Assembly: GCF_030068605.1 (NCBI RefSeq)
Contig: NZ_JASJOU010000001.1
Coordinates: 186,001-250,000, forward strand
Length of the DNA: 64,000 nucleotides
Reading direction: 5' to 3'
From: Xanthocytophaga agilis
Lineage (GTDB): Bacteria; Bacteroidota; Bacteroidia; Cytophagales; 172606-1
The notes beneath the pieces are model-generated. The model ran no database searches, was not told where the DNA came from, and saw nothing but the letters and a program-made list of their open reading frames with translations. Each line of letters starts with the position of its first letter. The stretch's first letter is position 1. Below, in pieces: positions 9,461 to 19,444 of the stretch. Both the position numbers and the translations under genes were made by a program.

Positions 9461-10555
9461 ATGAAAACATTCTCACGCCGAAATTTTCTTCAGGTAATGA
9501 TGATGAGTGGGGCAGCTTCTACAGTTTTTTCCTCTCATTCACTCCTTGCATGTACAAATCGTATTCAAAAATCCCGATTGGGAATAGCGTTAGTGGGATT
9601 GGGATATTATAGTACAGATTTGCTCGCACCTGCTCTGCAATTAACAAAAAAATGTTATCTGGCTGGAATTGTGACAGGAACTCCGGAAAAGGCCGAAAGA
9701 TGGAAGAAACAGTATAAGATTCCGGATAAGAATATTTACAACTATCAGAATTTTGATCAGATAGCCAATAACCCGGATATTGATGTAGTATATGTGGTAT
9801 TGCCTCCTTCTATGCATGCTGAATATACTATCAGAGCAGCAAAAGCTGGCAAACATGTATTTTGTGAGAAACCTATGGCAATGACAGTTGCTGAATGTGA
9901 ATCAATGATTAAAGCTTGTAGGGATAACAAAGTAAAGCTGGCTATTGGGTATCGTTGCCAGCATGATCCGAATACTCGTGAATACATGCGCTTTGCAAAA
10001 GAAAAAACATTTGGAAAGGTTCAGATGGTTGCATGCGGAGCTGGATATTTTGATCCGCGTACAGATCACTGGAAGCAAAAAAAGGCATTAGGAGGAGGTG
10101 TAATGTATGATATGGGAGTATATGCATTACAGGGTGCAAGATTAGCCACAGGAGAGGAGCCTATAGCTGTAACAGCCCAACACTTTACTACCAGACCTGA
10201 AATTTATAAGGATGTAGATGAAACTACATTATTTCAATTACAATTCCCAAGTGGTACTGTTGCGGCCTGTCATACCAGTTTTGGAATTAATATGAACTAC
10301 CTTCAGGCTAACTGTGAGAAAGGTTTTTTTAAGATGGAGCCGTTTTCTTCATATAGTGGAAATCAGGGCATAAGTTCACAAGGTACTATTCAGTTTCCAT
10401 TGGCTAACCAACAGGCAAAACAGATGGATGATGATGCAGAAGTTATTTTAGCTAATCGATCTCTTCTGGTACCAGGCGAAGAAGGACTACGGGATATCAG
10501 AATTGTAGAAGCTATTTATCAGGCTGCCCGTTCAGGAAAGCAGGTAAAATTGTAG
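9461..10555 (+). CDS. Gfo/Idh/MocA family oxidoreductase with Tat signal
   Basis: A 364-residue protein. The N-terminus has a twin-arginine motif (SRRNFLQ) followed by a hydrophobic stretch, predicting folded export by the Tat system with its cofactor, as in glucose-fructose oxidoreductase. The Rossmann fold starts at about residue 40 with GLGYYS, a variant of the usual GxGxxG. EKPMAMT is the conserved Lys-Pro segment of the family. The second half fits the alpha/beta GFO_IDH_MocA C-terminal domain. It is likely an NAD(P)-dependent sugar dehydrogenase or reductase in the periplasm; the substrate is unknown. A strong terminator follows. Confidence 0.88.
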   Translation: MKTFSRRNFLQVMMMSGAASTVFSSHSLLACTNRIQKSRLGIALVGLGYYSTDLLAPALQLTKKCYLAGIVTGTPEKAERWKKQYKIPDKNIYNYQNFDQIANNPDIDVVYVVLPPSMHAEYTIRAAKAGKHVFCEKPMAMTVAECESMIKACRDNKVKLAIGYRCQHDPNTREYMRFAKEKTFGKVQMVACGAGYFDPRTDHWKQKKALGGGVMYDMGVYALQGARLATGEEPIAVTAQHFTTRPEIYKDVDETTLFQLQFPSGTVAACHTSFGINMNYLQANCEKGFFKMEPFSSYSGNQGISSQGTIQFPLANQQAKQMDDDAEVILANRSLLVPGEEGLRDIRIVEAIYQAARSGKQVKL

Positions 10556-10571
10556 GAGGCAATAAAAATAA

Positions 10572-10607
10572 AGAAGCCGGATCACATAACATCCGGCTTC
10601 TCTTTTT
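10572..10607 (+). terminator. Intrinsic terminator
   Basis: An 11-bp perfect stem (10572-10582 with 10591-10601), 8-base loop and T-rich tail. It lies between convergent genes and can also act on the minus strand. Confidence 0.85.
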
Positions 10608-10614
10608 GAAGTAT

Positions 10615-11973
10615 TTAATTCTTCTTTCTATACACAGGTTTTACTGGACGGCCAAGCAGATATTTTTCAATTCCTTCATCTAATGCCTTCCGATAAACTT
10701 GTAACGATTCATGGATAATGTCAAGTGTTTGAGCTACATCCTGATCAGAATGGGAATAACTCACAATTAGTGATGGAGCCAATAAACCACGTCTCATCGT
10801 TTCCTGCAGAAATAAAGTTCTGTAAGGTTGAGAAGGTTGTTTTTGCTGGTCTTTAGTATAATATACCAGTGCACAATCTTTTCCTGAAACGCCAAAATGT
10901 CCTTCCAGGTGCAGTTCCTGTACAGATTGCTCAATACCTTTTCTCAACTTTGCTCCCTGAGTATATAAATGTTGAATTACAGGTTCCTGCTGATACACTT
11001 TTATAGTAGCCATTGCTGCTGCCAAGGCATGACTTTCAGCTCCATAGGTCGTTGACATTAAGAATACCCGATCTTTATCATGTTGCAAACCACCCAATTG
11101 CATGATCTCTTTTTTTCCTACCAAAGCTGATAAGGCAAATCCATTAGCAATAGCTTTACCAAAACTTGCCAGATCCGGCTGGATGTCATACATGGTTTGA
11201 GCCCCACCATTGTGCCAGCGAAACCCTGTAATGATTTCGTCCAGGATGAATACCGCACCATTCTCATGACAAAGCTTTTTTAATTCTTTAAAGTAATTTG
11301 GTGCAGGAGGAACATCTTTTTCCGCTTCCAGAATGATACAGGCTATTTGATTAGGATATTGAGCAAATAGATCTTTCAGACTTTGAAGATCATTGTATTT
11401 GAATTTTACTGTCATATCCTGAATAGCTTTCGGAATACCAGAGTTGACAGCTGTAGTTCCAATAAACCAGCCTTCTACTGAGAAAAACGGATGATCTCCA
11501 CAAATAGCAATCATATCACGTCCTGTATAGGCCCGCGCTAATAATACAGCTGCAGAAGTTGCATCAGAGCCATTCTTGGCAAACTTAACCATTTCCTGGC
11601 CTTTGATTATATCCAGCACTATTTCTGCACATTCCAGTTCAATAGTAGCAGGACGATTAAAATTAATCCCCAGATCCATTGCTTGTTTGGCCGCCTCATT
11701 AACAGGAGTAAACGCATGTCCTAATGTAACGGAACGGAGACCCATGGCGTACTCAATAAATTCATTGCCATCCACATCCCAGATATGGCATCCTTTACCT
11801 TTGACTATATAAGGTAAAGATGTTTCCGGATACTGATCATCCCCTTTGGCATATGTATGACTACCACCAGGTATAATTTCGTTAAAGCGTTTTTGTAATG
11901 CGTTTGATTGCACAAAGCTGCCAATTTCAGTAACGGTGTGATTCATAGGGTGTATAGATTTTGTATGAAACAT
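10615..11973 (-). CDS. Class III aminotransferase, glutamate-1-semialdehyde 2,1-aminomutase-like
   Basis: A 452-residue PLP-dependent fold-type I enzyme. Visible motifs are KNGSDATSAAVLLAR (phosphate binding), FILDEIITGFR with the PLP-ring Asp, and SFGKAIANGF with the Schiff-base Lys273. Met10 (11946) is a possible alternative start, giving a length closer to HemL. The protein is about 20 residues longer than typical HemL, and there are no haem genes nearby, so it may be one of the HemL-like aminotransferases used in sugar or secondary metabolism rather than the tetrapyrrole enzyme itself. It is transcribed alone, convergent with the oxidoreductase. Confidence 0.85.
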   Translation of the reverse strand: MFHTKSIHPMNHTVTEIGSFVQSNALQKRFNEIIPGGSHTYAKGDDQYPETSLPYIVKGKGCHIWDVDGNEFIEYAMGLRSVTLGHAFTPVNEAAKQAMDLGINFNRPATIELECAEIVLDIIKGQEMVKFAKNGSDATSAAVLLARAYTGRDMIAICGDHPFFSVEGWFIGTTAVNSGIPKAIQDMTVKFKYNDLQSLKDLFAQYPNQIACIILEAEKDVPPAPNYFKELKKLCHENGAVFILDEIITGFRWHNGGAQTMYDIQPDLASFGKAIANGFALSALVGKKEIMQLGGLQHDKDRVFLMSTTYGAESHALAAAMATIKVYQQEPVIQHLYTQGAKLRKGIEQSVQELHLEGHFGVSGKDCALVYYTKDQQKQPSQPYRTLFLQETMRRGLLAPSLIVSYSHSDQDVAQTLDIIHESLQVYRKALDEGIEKYLLGRPVKPVYRKKN

Positions 11974-12198
11974 GAAAAGGTATTAGACCGGCGTATTCAA
12001 CTATATAATTATGGAGGCAAGCTTCTGGAATTTTATAATTAATAATAAAAAGCGGCAATATGTAAACTTCTGGTTTATCTTACATAAGTCAACATACATA
12101 GCTAATATAATAAGTTTGTAGAAGTTATATACAGTGCAACAATGATTTATGAATTTTAATAGTTGTATATTTTGAATTTTATACAACAAATTTTATAC

Positions 12199-12236
12199 AA
12201 AAAAAGGTGTTTGCAATATCACAAACACCTTTTTAG
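12199..12236 (-). terminator. Intrinsic terminator of the DUF3857 operon
   Basis: A 13-bp stem (12201-12213 with 12222-12234) with an 8-base loop. On the minus strand it is followed by a T-run. It lies just after the stop codon at 12254. Confidence 0.8.
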
Positions 12237-12253
12237 ATTTCGTTCCGATTCTA

Positions 12254-14167
12254 TCAGGAGCCTTTATTCACTAAAACCATTTGTGTTTTGTCTGCCTTGA
12301 CAATCTTCTTTCTAAAGTCTACCCACTCATTATAGACACTAGCTGGATATCTCCCCCGATTAACAGTAACACTGCGTATATAGGTAATTTCTCCTTCTTT
12401 GGTTTGTAATGAAGACTGATATGTTCCGAATTTCGATTCGATTTTTATTGTTTCTGGTACAAACTCTATCCCGTAGCCTTTAGGCAATTGATAGATAACT
12501 GTATCTACATCCTGATAGGCCATACGAAGTACAATCTCATTTTTCCTGTTTTCTATTTTGGGTGGAATATAGGAAGACGCATTCATTACATTAGGGGTAA
12601 TAAACATGCGTGTACCACTTTTAGATCCACATTTACGTACTGTTAATGATAATTTTTCTGTAACAACAGGAATACGCGCCTTTTTCTCTGTTAAAGAAAA
12701 TTGATTAATCTCAAAGCTAGGTATATTAATTTTTTTATAAAGAGCTTTTTTCTGGTCTTCTTGATTTTGAGAATTTAAAATATAACTAAGATCTTCCTGT
12801 TGCTCTCCATGATAAGCAGCTAATGATTCTACAATAGCATCTCCATTTACATCAAGGTTAACCTGAACTTTTCTGCTGACAAGATTATCTTTAGCTGTGT
12901 AGCGTGTAGTATTTACCAGTTTTCCTCCGGTTGGTGTAATTATGAGTGCATGTCTGTTTCCTGTAAAACTTCCTTGATAGCCAAAAGGATTTGTCTGACT
13001 AGTACATTCTAACCAGATTGTATCCTTTTCAACAGGAACACATAGAATAGCATGATTAAAGTTAACACGAGAGGAGAAATCAACTAATAAATCAGTTTGC
13101 TTTGAACCTGCACCAATAATAGTATAGTAAGATTCGATCCCTATCGCTTTAAGCATCGCCTTAGTATAATTGGATAATGCCTTACAATCTCCATATCCAT
13201 TTTGAGCTACTGTCTTGGCATCAAAAGGTTGCCAGCCACCAATTCCCATCTGAATACTCACATAGCGTGTATTGGCTTGCAGGTATTCGTAAACCTTTTT
13301 TATCTTTTCTACCTTATTTGTTTCTTTTGCTGTAATTTGAGTAATCTGCTGTTTTACATTCTCAGGAAGTTCATCTCTGCCAGCAAGCAATGTACTTTGG
13401 AAACGTCCTAAATTTTCCCAGGAAGTCATATTGCCTTTATAACCTGATACTTCAAAGTCAGAAGGAGAGAGATATACCCCAGAGATGATTTCGTCATTAG
13501 ATGGTGCATTTGGCTCTTCTATAAGTGCAGGAAGGTTTTCCAATGTCCATTTATAGGTAGAAACTTCTCCTGCTGTCTGTACTTGTACAGAGCTGCTCAT
13601 TTTTTGCTCTTTGTATCGTAATGTGATATTCTTAGGACATAAAACAGTCAGGGTTGCTTTTTCAAGTGAAACATCTTCATCATTTTGAGGAAACCATTGA
13701 GGATAATACATTAAATTGGTTGTAACTACCTCAGACGTAAATTCTACTGTATAAGGATATTGTGCATAGGTAAAAGATGCTATCTTAAATTTCATATCAG
13801 TATATAGAGAAAATCCATCTGCTGCACTGATATCGCGTATATCTGTTTTTTTTAAGGTTTTTACTTTACTACCTAATGCATCATAAAGAATACCGTCAAA
13901 TTCAGTAATGCGATTCATCTTGTCATAATACTGAAAATTTCGCGCCATATCTTCGCCCTGCTCATCCAGAATAGTGATCACATAATGTGTTCTTTCAATC
14001 GCTTCTCCAACAGATTTGATTGTAAAGGTTGTTTCATGGAGGCGAATAACTGCATGAGCATCTTTCTTAAGAGCTTCAGAGATGGTACTTACAGGATAAA
14101 CCATCTCTGCATAACTCTGATACATACCTAAAATTGTGAGGATGATCAATAGGAGGTGCTTTTTCAT
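12254..14167 (-). CDS. DUF3857 / transglutaminase-like domain protein, catalytic residues present
   Basis: A 637-residue exported protein (signal peptide about residues 1-20). The N-terminal half matches the DUF3857 beta-domain, followed by a transglutaminase-like core at about 285-400 and a C-terminal DUF3858-like beta region. The cysteine-protease-like triad is visible: Cys328 in GDCKA, His372 in FNHAIL and Glu387 in WLECTS, where Asp is more usual. Transglutaminase-like proteins of this type are thought to cleave or cross-link peptides, but no member function can be assigned. It is the second gene of a pair, 17 bases after the upstream paralogue. Confidence 0.85.
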   Translation of the reverse strand: MKKHLLLIILTILGMYQSYAEMVYPVSTISEALKKDAHAVIRLHETTFTIKSVGEAIERTHYVITILDEQGEDMARNFQYYDKMNRITEFDGILYDALGSKVKTLKKTDIRDISAADGFSLYTDMKFKIASFTYAQYPYTVEFTSEVVTTNLMYYPQWFPQNDEDVSLEKATLTVLCPKNITLRYKEQKMSSSVQVQTAGEVSTYKWTLENLPALIEEPNAPSNDEIISGVYLSPSDFEVSGYKGNMTSWENLGRFQSTLLAGRDELPENVKQQITQITAKETNKVEKIKKVYEYLQANTRYVSIQMGIGGWQPFDAKTVAQNGYGDCKALSNYTKAMLKAIGIESYYTIIGAGSKQTDLLVDFSSRVNFNHAILCVPVEKDTIWLECTSQTNPFGYQGSFTGNRHALIITPTGGKLVNTTRYTAKDNLVSRKVQVNLDVNGDAIVESLAAYHGEQQEDLSYILNSQNQEDQKKALYKKINIPSFEINQFSLTEKKARIPVVTEKLSLTVRKCGSKSGTRMFITPNVMNASSYIPPKIENRKNEIVLRMAYQDVDTVIYQLPKGYGIEFVPETIKIESKFGTYQSSLQTKEGEITYIRSVTVNRGRYPASVYNEWVDFRKKIVKADKTQMVLVNKGS

Positions 14168-14184
14168 CGTACTATTTTCTTTAA

Positions 14185-16149
14185 TTAGATTTTCTTCAAT
14201 ACAATTTGCTCTGCATGTTTGCTGACAATCTGAGCATATAACTCTCTAAGTGCAGCATATTCTTCAGCATAGAATATGGGTTTTCTTATAGAGATTTTGC
14301 TACTTATCTGAATTGTATTTCCGTTAACAGCAGCCATAAATGAAAATCGTCCTGCATTTTCAGGTAGTGCCATTATGGCATTTTTAGGCATTTCCTCCAC
14401 TTTAAAACCTTCAGGGACAGTAATTGTAGCTACATATGTTCTATCCATTGCGGTTGCAAAGTCCACCGGAAATTTTCTTTCTTGATGCTTAAACGGATTG
14501 TCAGTTAAGGCTTCACTAAGTAGTGGTTTTAAATAGATAATATTTCCAGCCTTTTGACTTGCATCACCCATCGTTAATTCATATTTCTCACTAAAAGCTT
14601 CTGCATACTTATCAAGGTTGATGAGATCTATTTTGGATATTTGCCAGGTAGGATGCTCTTTTTTCAGATTTTCGGTATGTTTATCCTTCCCAATTGCAAT
14701 TATTTCTTTACGGTGTGTCCATGCATCATAACCAGCCAATGATTTTTCTATCTTACCACTTAATTCTCCATCTTCATTGATAGCCATTTGGACATTTATG
14801 AGTTGTGATGCTCTTTCTTTAGGGTCTAATGCAATCCAGTCTCCACCTTTTGAATCAATCAGTCTTCCTATACCGTTGAGACATCTGGTTGGTAACATTC
14901 CCGGGGATATATGTTCATCTGTAGCGTCTAGTAATATTGAATTCTCTCCGAGCTGTACATGAGCTATAACATAATTGAACTTAGAAATTGTAGCATAAAA
15001 GGGGAGTATTTTCCCATTTTCTCTAGTGCTAAGTAAAACGGGTTTAGCATCTAAACCAATTTCTTTTAGCATAGCAATCAACAAAAGGTTAATGTCAGCA
15101 GTTGTACCACTATGAGTTTCATACGCTTTTTTAGTTGCATCACTATATACATCTTCTACTTCATTCCATTTGATAGATTTTCGTACAAAATCGTAACTAG
15201 CAATAGCTTGAGCTAAAGGCTCTTTATTTTCACTCTTAATTTTGGCTATAAATTCTTTTACAAATCCGGTTTTTTTGATTTGTCCTCCAAAACTTTCGTC
15301 TGTCAACATATTCTCACATATGCTGGTCCAGTTGTTAGAAAATGATTTATATGATACACCAGGAACTGAAATATTTGCTAACTCAAACTCTATTTTGGAG
15401 ACATAATCATCTATAGTAGTTATATATGGTTCTTCTTTGAGTGCAGGAACATCTTTAAATACCCAACGATAATTTTTTCCTGATACATTTGTTGTACCAA
15501 AAGATACATTTGCTGGCTCTGTTTTTGAAATGTGTGGGGCTTCATAGCCAGACATTTGTAATTTATAAGACAAATACTCAGGAATGGATGCCCGATATTC
15601 ACTCCAAATAACAGGAATTTCTTTTTGGAACGTCCAATTATGAAATTCATACCAAAAATCAGAAACTGTTGTATAAGTGTATTCAATTACAGAACCTTCC
15701 TTGACATTGGGTAACGTGAATTTCTGAAAATAAAGATTCTTGCTTTTCTTTTCTGAGAAAACTGCTTCTTTACTCATCTTTTCTTTTATTATCTCTCCAT
15801 TCTGTAAATTGTAGGTAACTCCTTTCAGATCCATAATTTTTACTTCGGCTCCCGTACTTTTCAAAAATGGTATTATCCCATCTGCCCAGCTATATCCTGA
15901 TTTCTTTAAGATTTTAATTCTTACAATTCTCTCAAATTGAATCTGTAGATTATTATTAAAAAAAGCTTTCCCATAATCGCACAATACAACAGCATCTGCA
16001 CTAGTATCTTTGTCATATGATTTCATTTGAAGATCTGCCAATTCTATCTTGCCAAACTTTATAGGATCTGCTTGTGCAAATGTTAGATGGATTGAGACTA
16101 CTGACAGGGCAACATACCAGAGGCATTGAATAAAAAAACGGTGTTTCAT
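14185..16149 (-). CDS. DUF3857 / transglutaminase-like paralogue lacking catalytic Cys and His
   Basis: A 654-residue exported protein with a signal peptide ending near FAQA. It has the same overall plan as its downstream neighbour: DUF3857 domain, transglutaminase-like core, C-terminal beta domain. Aligning the cores by eye puts Thr350 (SGTTADIN) where the neighbour has its catalytic Cys, and Tyr393 (FNYVIAH) where it has its His; only the acidic position (LLDATD) is kept. It is therefore predicted to be catalytically inactive, perhaps a binding or regulatory partner. The two genes form an operon with this one first. Confidence 0.85.
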   Translation of the reverse strand: MKHRFFIQCLWYVALSVVSIHLTFAQADPIKFGKIELADLQMKSYDKDTSADAVVLCDYGKAFFNNNLQIQFERIVRIKILKKSGYSWADGIIPFLKSTGAEVKIMDLKGVTYNLQNGEIIKEKMSKEAVFSEKKSKNLYFQKFTLPNVKEGSVIEYTYTTVSDFWYEFHNWTFQKEIPVIWSEYRASIPEYLSYKLQMSGYEAPHISKTEPANVSFGTTNVSGKNYRWVFKDVPALKEEPYITTIDDYVSKIEFELANISVPGVSYKSFSNNWTSICENMLTDESFGGQIKKTGFVKEFIAKIKSENKEPLAQAIASYDFVRKSIKWNEVEDVYSDATKKAYETHSGTTADINLLLIAMLKEIGLDAKPVLLSTRENGKILPFYATISKFNYVIAHVQLGENSILLDATDEHISPGMLPTRCLNGIGRLIDSKGGDWIALDPKERASQLINVQMAINEDGELSGKIEKSLAGYDAWTHRKEIIAIGKDKHTENLKKEHPTWQISKIDLINLDKYAEAFSEKYELTMGDASQKAGNIIYLKPLLSEALTDNPFKHQERKFPVDFATAMDRTYVATITVPEGFKVEEMPKNAIMALPENAGRFSFMAAVNGNTIQISSKISIRKPIFYAEEYAALRELYAQIVSKHAEQIVLKKI

Positions 16150-16489
16150 AAATAGTAAATTGAAGTTTAAATGTAAGAGGGGGTGGGGTAGAAGCTTATA
16201 GTGTAATTGTTAAAAGCAAACATCAGTAAGGGTTGAGAGTAGAAAACCTACATTAATAAGAATATAGATAATAGGTAAACATAGTAACCTGCAAAATTTA
16301 TTAAAACAATTCATATTTCCAATATGTATTTATTTTGCAGAATGTAAGATTTGTTGATAAAGCTAGACACAGAGGTTAAAGGAGCCTTCACGTAAACATT
16401 TAGCTAAAATGCTAAGGTTAGTTTGTAAATAGAGTAGTGTATAGTTCTTTTTAGTACTTTTATAAAGTGAGCAATTTTATTTATCTTTT
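16150..16489. other. Intergenic region between divergent genes
   Basis: This 340-base AT-rich gap must contain the promoters of the DUF3857 pair and the subtilase. I see no clear promoter consensus, structured RNA or repeat. Confidence 0.55.
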
Positions 16490-18151
16490 TTGCTTTATTT
16501 TGTTTTTATGTTATCCAGATATATAGTCTTGTACTTTTTTTGTTGTCAATTTTTTATAGGCTTTGAAGGCTTCTCTCAACAGAAAAAGTATTTTATAGAA
16601 TTTATAGATAAGAAAAATTCACCGTATTCTCTTTCAAAGCCTTTAGAGTTTCTTAGTCAGAGGTCTATTGATCGAAGGGAACGTCAGAGCATTGCTTTAT
16701 CAGAACGAGACCTTCCTGTTAATCCTGTTTATATACAACAAATACGTCAATTAGGAGCTGTAATTTGGTATTCTTCCAGATGGATGAATGGAGTATTACT
16801 AGAGGCAGATGCATCTACTTTAGATCAGATAACAAAATTAGCCTTTGTGAAGCCTGTTACGGATGAAAACCGGCTGAATAACCGTTTGCTAATACCGGAA
16901 AACCGTAGTGGAAAAATAGAAGCAACAAAACAAACTGCTACAATAGATTATGGTAGTGCAACTCGTCAGAATAGAATGCTGGGTATTGATAAAATGCATG
17001 AAGTTGGGTTCGCTGGAAAAGATGTACACATTGCAGTGATGGATGGTGGATTTTATCAGGCAAATGCAATGAATGTGTTTGGACATCTTTATGAAAACCA
17101 GCAATTATTGGGGACATATGATTTTGTGAGAAAGCAGGAGAATGTATATGACCGAAGTAGTCATGGTTCAGAAGTATTATCAGTGATAGCTGCAAATAGT
17201 CCAGGAACAATGGTCGGACCTGCCTATGATGCTTCATTCTGGTTACTTAGAACAGAAAATGAAGATAGTGAATATCGACTTGAAGAAGTAAATTGGCTTA
17301 TTGCTGCCGAATTTGCTGATAGTGTGGGCGTCGATATTATTAATACATCCTTGGGCTATAACTATTTTGATGATGCTTCCATGGATTATCTTCCTGAACA
17401 GATGGATGGCAAAACGGCACTAATTACCCGTGCCGCGAATATGGCAGCTGCAACCGGAATGTTGGTTGTTGTAAGTGCTGGCAATGAAGGCTCGTCCTGG
17501 TGGAGAACATTATCGGCTCCTGCAGATGCTGATTCTGTCCTGGCTGTAGCTGCTGTGGATAATTCGGAGTTGCGTGCTTCTTTCAGTTCGATAGGAAAAA
17601 TAATAGGGGGGAGTACTATCAAACCCAATGTAGCAGCTCAAGGAGTCGGTACAGTGGTGATGACACCTTCAAACTCTCTTGGTACCGATAATGGAACTTC
17701 ACTAGCAACGCCACTTATTACAGGGCTGGCTGCAGGATTATGGCAAGCATTTCCTGATCTGACTAATATGCAATTGCTGGATTTTATTCAGCGCTCGGGA
17801 AGCCAGGCAGAACGACCAGATACATTGTTAGGTTATGGAGTTCCAGATTTTACTATTGTCTCAGAATTAATCCGAAAAGAAACCGACCCTAATGCACCTA
17901 TCGGATATTTATCTCCTAATCCCGTTACTTCAAATGAAGTTATGCTGAGAGTAAATATAACTCATCTGGATAAACCAATAAACATTGAGTTCTTTGATGT
18001 ACAAGGACGAAGGATTTATACTCATACAATTGCGAATCCTGTATCTGAGAATAGTGTAAGAATCTCTCCGGATATATTTAGAATGGGATTGTACATCGTG
18101 AAAATATATAATTCAGATAGTCAGGTGGTTACTCGCCTGGTTAGACTGTAG
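16490..18151 (+). CDS. Subtilisin-like serine protease (S8) with T9SS sorting domain
   Basis: A 553-residue secreted protease. The catalytic triad is Asp185 (VMDGG), His225 (SSHGSEV) and Ser404 (NGTSLATP). About 160 residues before Asp185 are signal peptide plus a propeptide-like region (KYFIEFIDKKNSPY...), the usual inhibitor/chaperone part. The C-terminus from about residue 475 is a T9SS type A sorting domain, starting SPNPV and ending in RLVRL, so the enzyme should cross the outer membrane. Met7 at 16508 gives a more normal signal peptide and may be the true start. Confidence 0.92.
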   Translation: MLYFVFMLSRYIVLYFFCCQFFIGFEGFSQQKKYFIEFIDKKNSPYSLSKPLEFLSQRSIDRRERQSIALSERDLPVNPVYIQQIRQLGAVIWYSSRWMNGVLLEADASTLDQITKLAFVKPVTDENRLNNRLLIPENRSGKIEATKQTATIDYGSATRQNRMLGIDKMHEVGFAGKDVHIAVMDGGFYQANAMNVFGHLYENQQLLGTYDFVRKQENVYDRSSHGSEVLSVIAANSPGTMVGPAYDASFWLLRTENEDSEYRLEEVNWLIAAEFADSVGVDIINTSLGYNYFDDASMDYLPEQMDGKTALITRAANMAAATGMLVVVSAGNEGSSWWRTLSAPADADSVLAVAAVDNSELRASFSSIGKIIGGSTIKPNVAAQGVGTVVMTPSNSLGTDNGTSLATPLITGLAAGLWQAFPDLTNMQLLDFIQRSGSQAERPDTLLGYGVPDFTIVSELIRKETDPNAPIGYLSPNPVTSNEVMLRVNITHLDKPINIEFFDVQGRRIYTHTIANPVSENSVRISPDIFRMGLYIVKIYNSDSQVVTRLVRL

Positions 18152-18210
18152 TCGCAACTTTACCCCTTCTTTTTCGTAGCAATGGCAGTATCTAATCAAG
18201 CTATTGTTTT

Positions 18211-18738
18211 ATGAAAAAATTATTATGGACAATCGGGCTGTTTTCTCTCTTTACAATTAATACTATTTGTGGTCAGACAGGTCATGGCGCTGCAATGGCG
18301 GGAGGCGGCCTTAGACTTTTCTTTCCAAAGAACTCTGATAACTTCACTATGGAGTTCAATCCCAGACTTGGCTTTTTTGTAGCGAATAATATAGCTGTTG
18401 GTGGCATATTACCTGTCACAATAAATCGTACTGGAAATACCCGCATCTCTTCTGTTGGCCTAAAGCCTTTTGGACGATTTTATCTTGGAAGTTCGCAGTT
18501 AAAATTGTTTTTGGAAGGACGATTTGGATTAGAACATTTCACCGCAAAAGAAGTTTCTACAGATCGTCGAATCAATCAGTATGATGATATCTCTGTAGGT
18601 TTTGGAGCAGGGTTAGCTGCTTTCCTTAATAAACATGTAGCCTTAGAACCACAGGTGAGTTATGATGTGTACAATCGGAATACAGCACAGTATGCGGGTG
18701 TAACAGTTTCTGTTGCTTTACAAGTATACTTCCCATAG
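18211..18738 (+). CDS. Outer membrane beta-barrel protein
   Basis: A 175-residue protein with a signal peptide ending near ICGQ. The rest alternates hydrophobic and polar residues in strands ending in aromatic residues, with a terminal VALQVYFP that fits a C-terminal barrel strand. The size suits a small 8-stranded porin-like (OmpA/OMP_b-brl) barrel. It starts 60 bases after the subtilase and may be cotranscribed. Substrate or partner is unknown. Confidence 0.75.
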   Translation: MKKLLWTIGLFSLFTINTICGQTGHGAAMAGGGLRLFFPKNSDNFTMEFNPRLGFFVANNIAVGGILPVTINRTGNTRISSVGLKPFGRFYLGSSQLKLFLEGRFGLEHFTAKEVSTDRRINQYDDISVGFGAGLAAFLNKHVALEPQVSYDVYNRNTAQYAGVTVSVALQVYFP

Positions 18739-18902
18739 GTACAAGTATACAGAATGATTTCTTTCCTGATGTCATGGCTTAGTCTATACTTTCTATGCGA
18801 ACGTCTGCACTATTGTTTAGTATGTCTATTCATAAAACTGTCTATCATTTTGTATGTTATTTTTAGGGTATAAGTAATGCCTTTTCTATAACAACTACTG
18901 AT

Positions 18903-19331
18903 ATGATAACAAAAAGATGTTTCCAATTTATTTTACTCCTTTTATGTTATATGAATATCCTGGCTGGTTTTGCTCAAGTACCAGTAGGGTTTGGTCCTCC
19001 TCCGGATATGGAGATGAACCAGCCTCCAACGCCAACAGAAATGGCTGAACAGGAAAGTAAATGGATGAAAAAGAAACTTAACCTAAGCAAGCAACAGTAT
19101 GAAAATGTAAGTGCCTTAAATCTGGTTTATGCAAATATCCGTTCTGAAAAGATGACAGCACGAATAGGACAATGGCAAACTGGACAACTGCCTTCACAAG
19201 ATGAAATGCAAAAGATGAGAGAAGACGACCAGAAGTTAGAACAGGAAAAAGAGGCAAAGCTGAAGGGTATTCTTACAATAGAGCAATGGGAAACCTACCA
19301 GAAAAAAAAGAAAAATATGCCTCAGATATAG
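18903..19331 (+). CDS. Periplasmic Spy/CpxP-like helical protein
   Basis: A 142-residue protein with a signal peptide (to about GFAQ). A Pro-rich segment rich in Met/Pro follows, then a helical charged region. Two LTxxQ-like motifs occur: LNLSKQQYENV at about residues 60-70 and LTIEQWETYQ near the C-terminus, as in Spy/CpxP periplasmic chaperones and related Bacteroidota proteins. The role is likely envelope stress or chaperoning. The assignment rests on short motifs, so it is tentative. Confidence 0.65.
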   Translation: MITKRCFQFILLLLCYMNILAGFAQVPVGFGPPPDMEMNQPPTPTEMAEQESKWMKKKLNLSKQQYENVSALNLVYANIRSEKMTARIGQWQTGQLPSQDEMQKMREDDQKLEQEKEAKLKGILTIEQWETYQKKKKNMPQI

Positions 19332-19375
19332 GAATGGCCCCATCTGCTGGTAGTATGCCGGGTAATCCATAACAT

Positions 19376-19416
19376 AAAAACTCCCAAGGTAGTACAAAGT
19401 TTACCTTAAGAGTTTT
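19376..19416 (-). terminator. Intrinsic terminator of bshB1
   Basis: Read on the minus strand, a 12-base-pair stem with two internal G-U pairs is followed by a T5 tail, 30-70 bases after the bshB1 stop. Confidence 0.7.
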
Positions 19417-19444
19417 CAATAGCAAATCTATTTTGTAGCGTATA

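Noticed and set aside
12001-12189. Minus-strand 62-codon frame
   Set aside because: Ile/Lys/Tyr-rich as expected from very AT-rich intergenic DNA.
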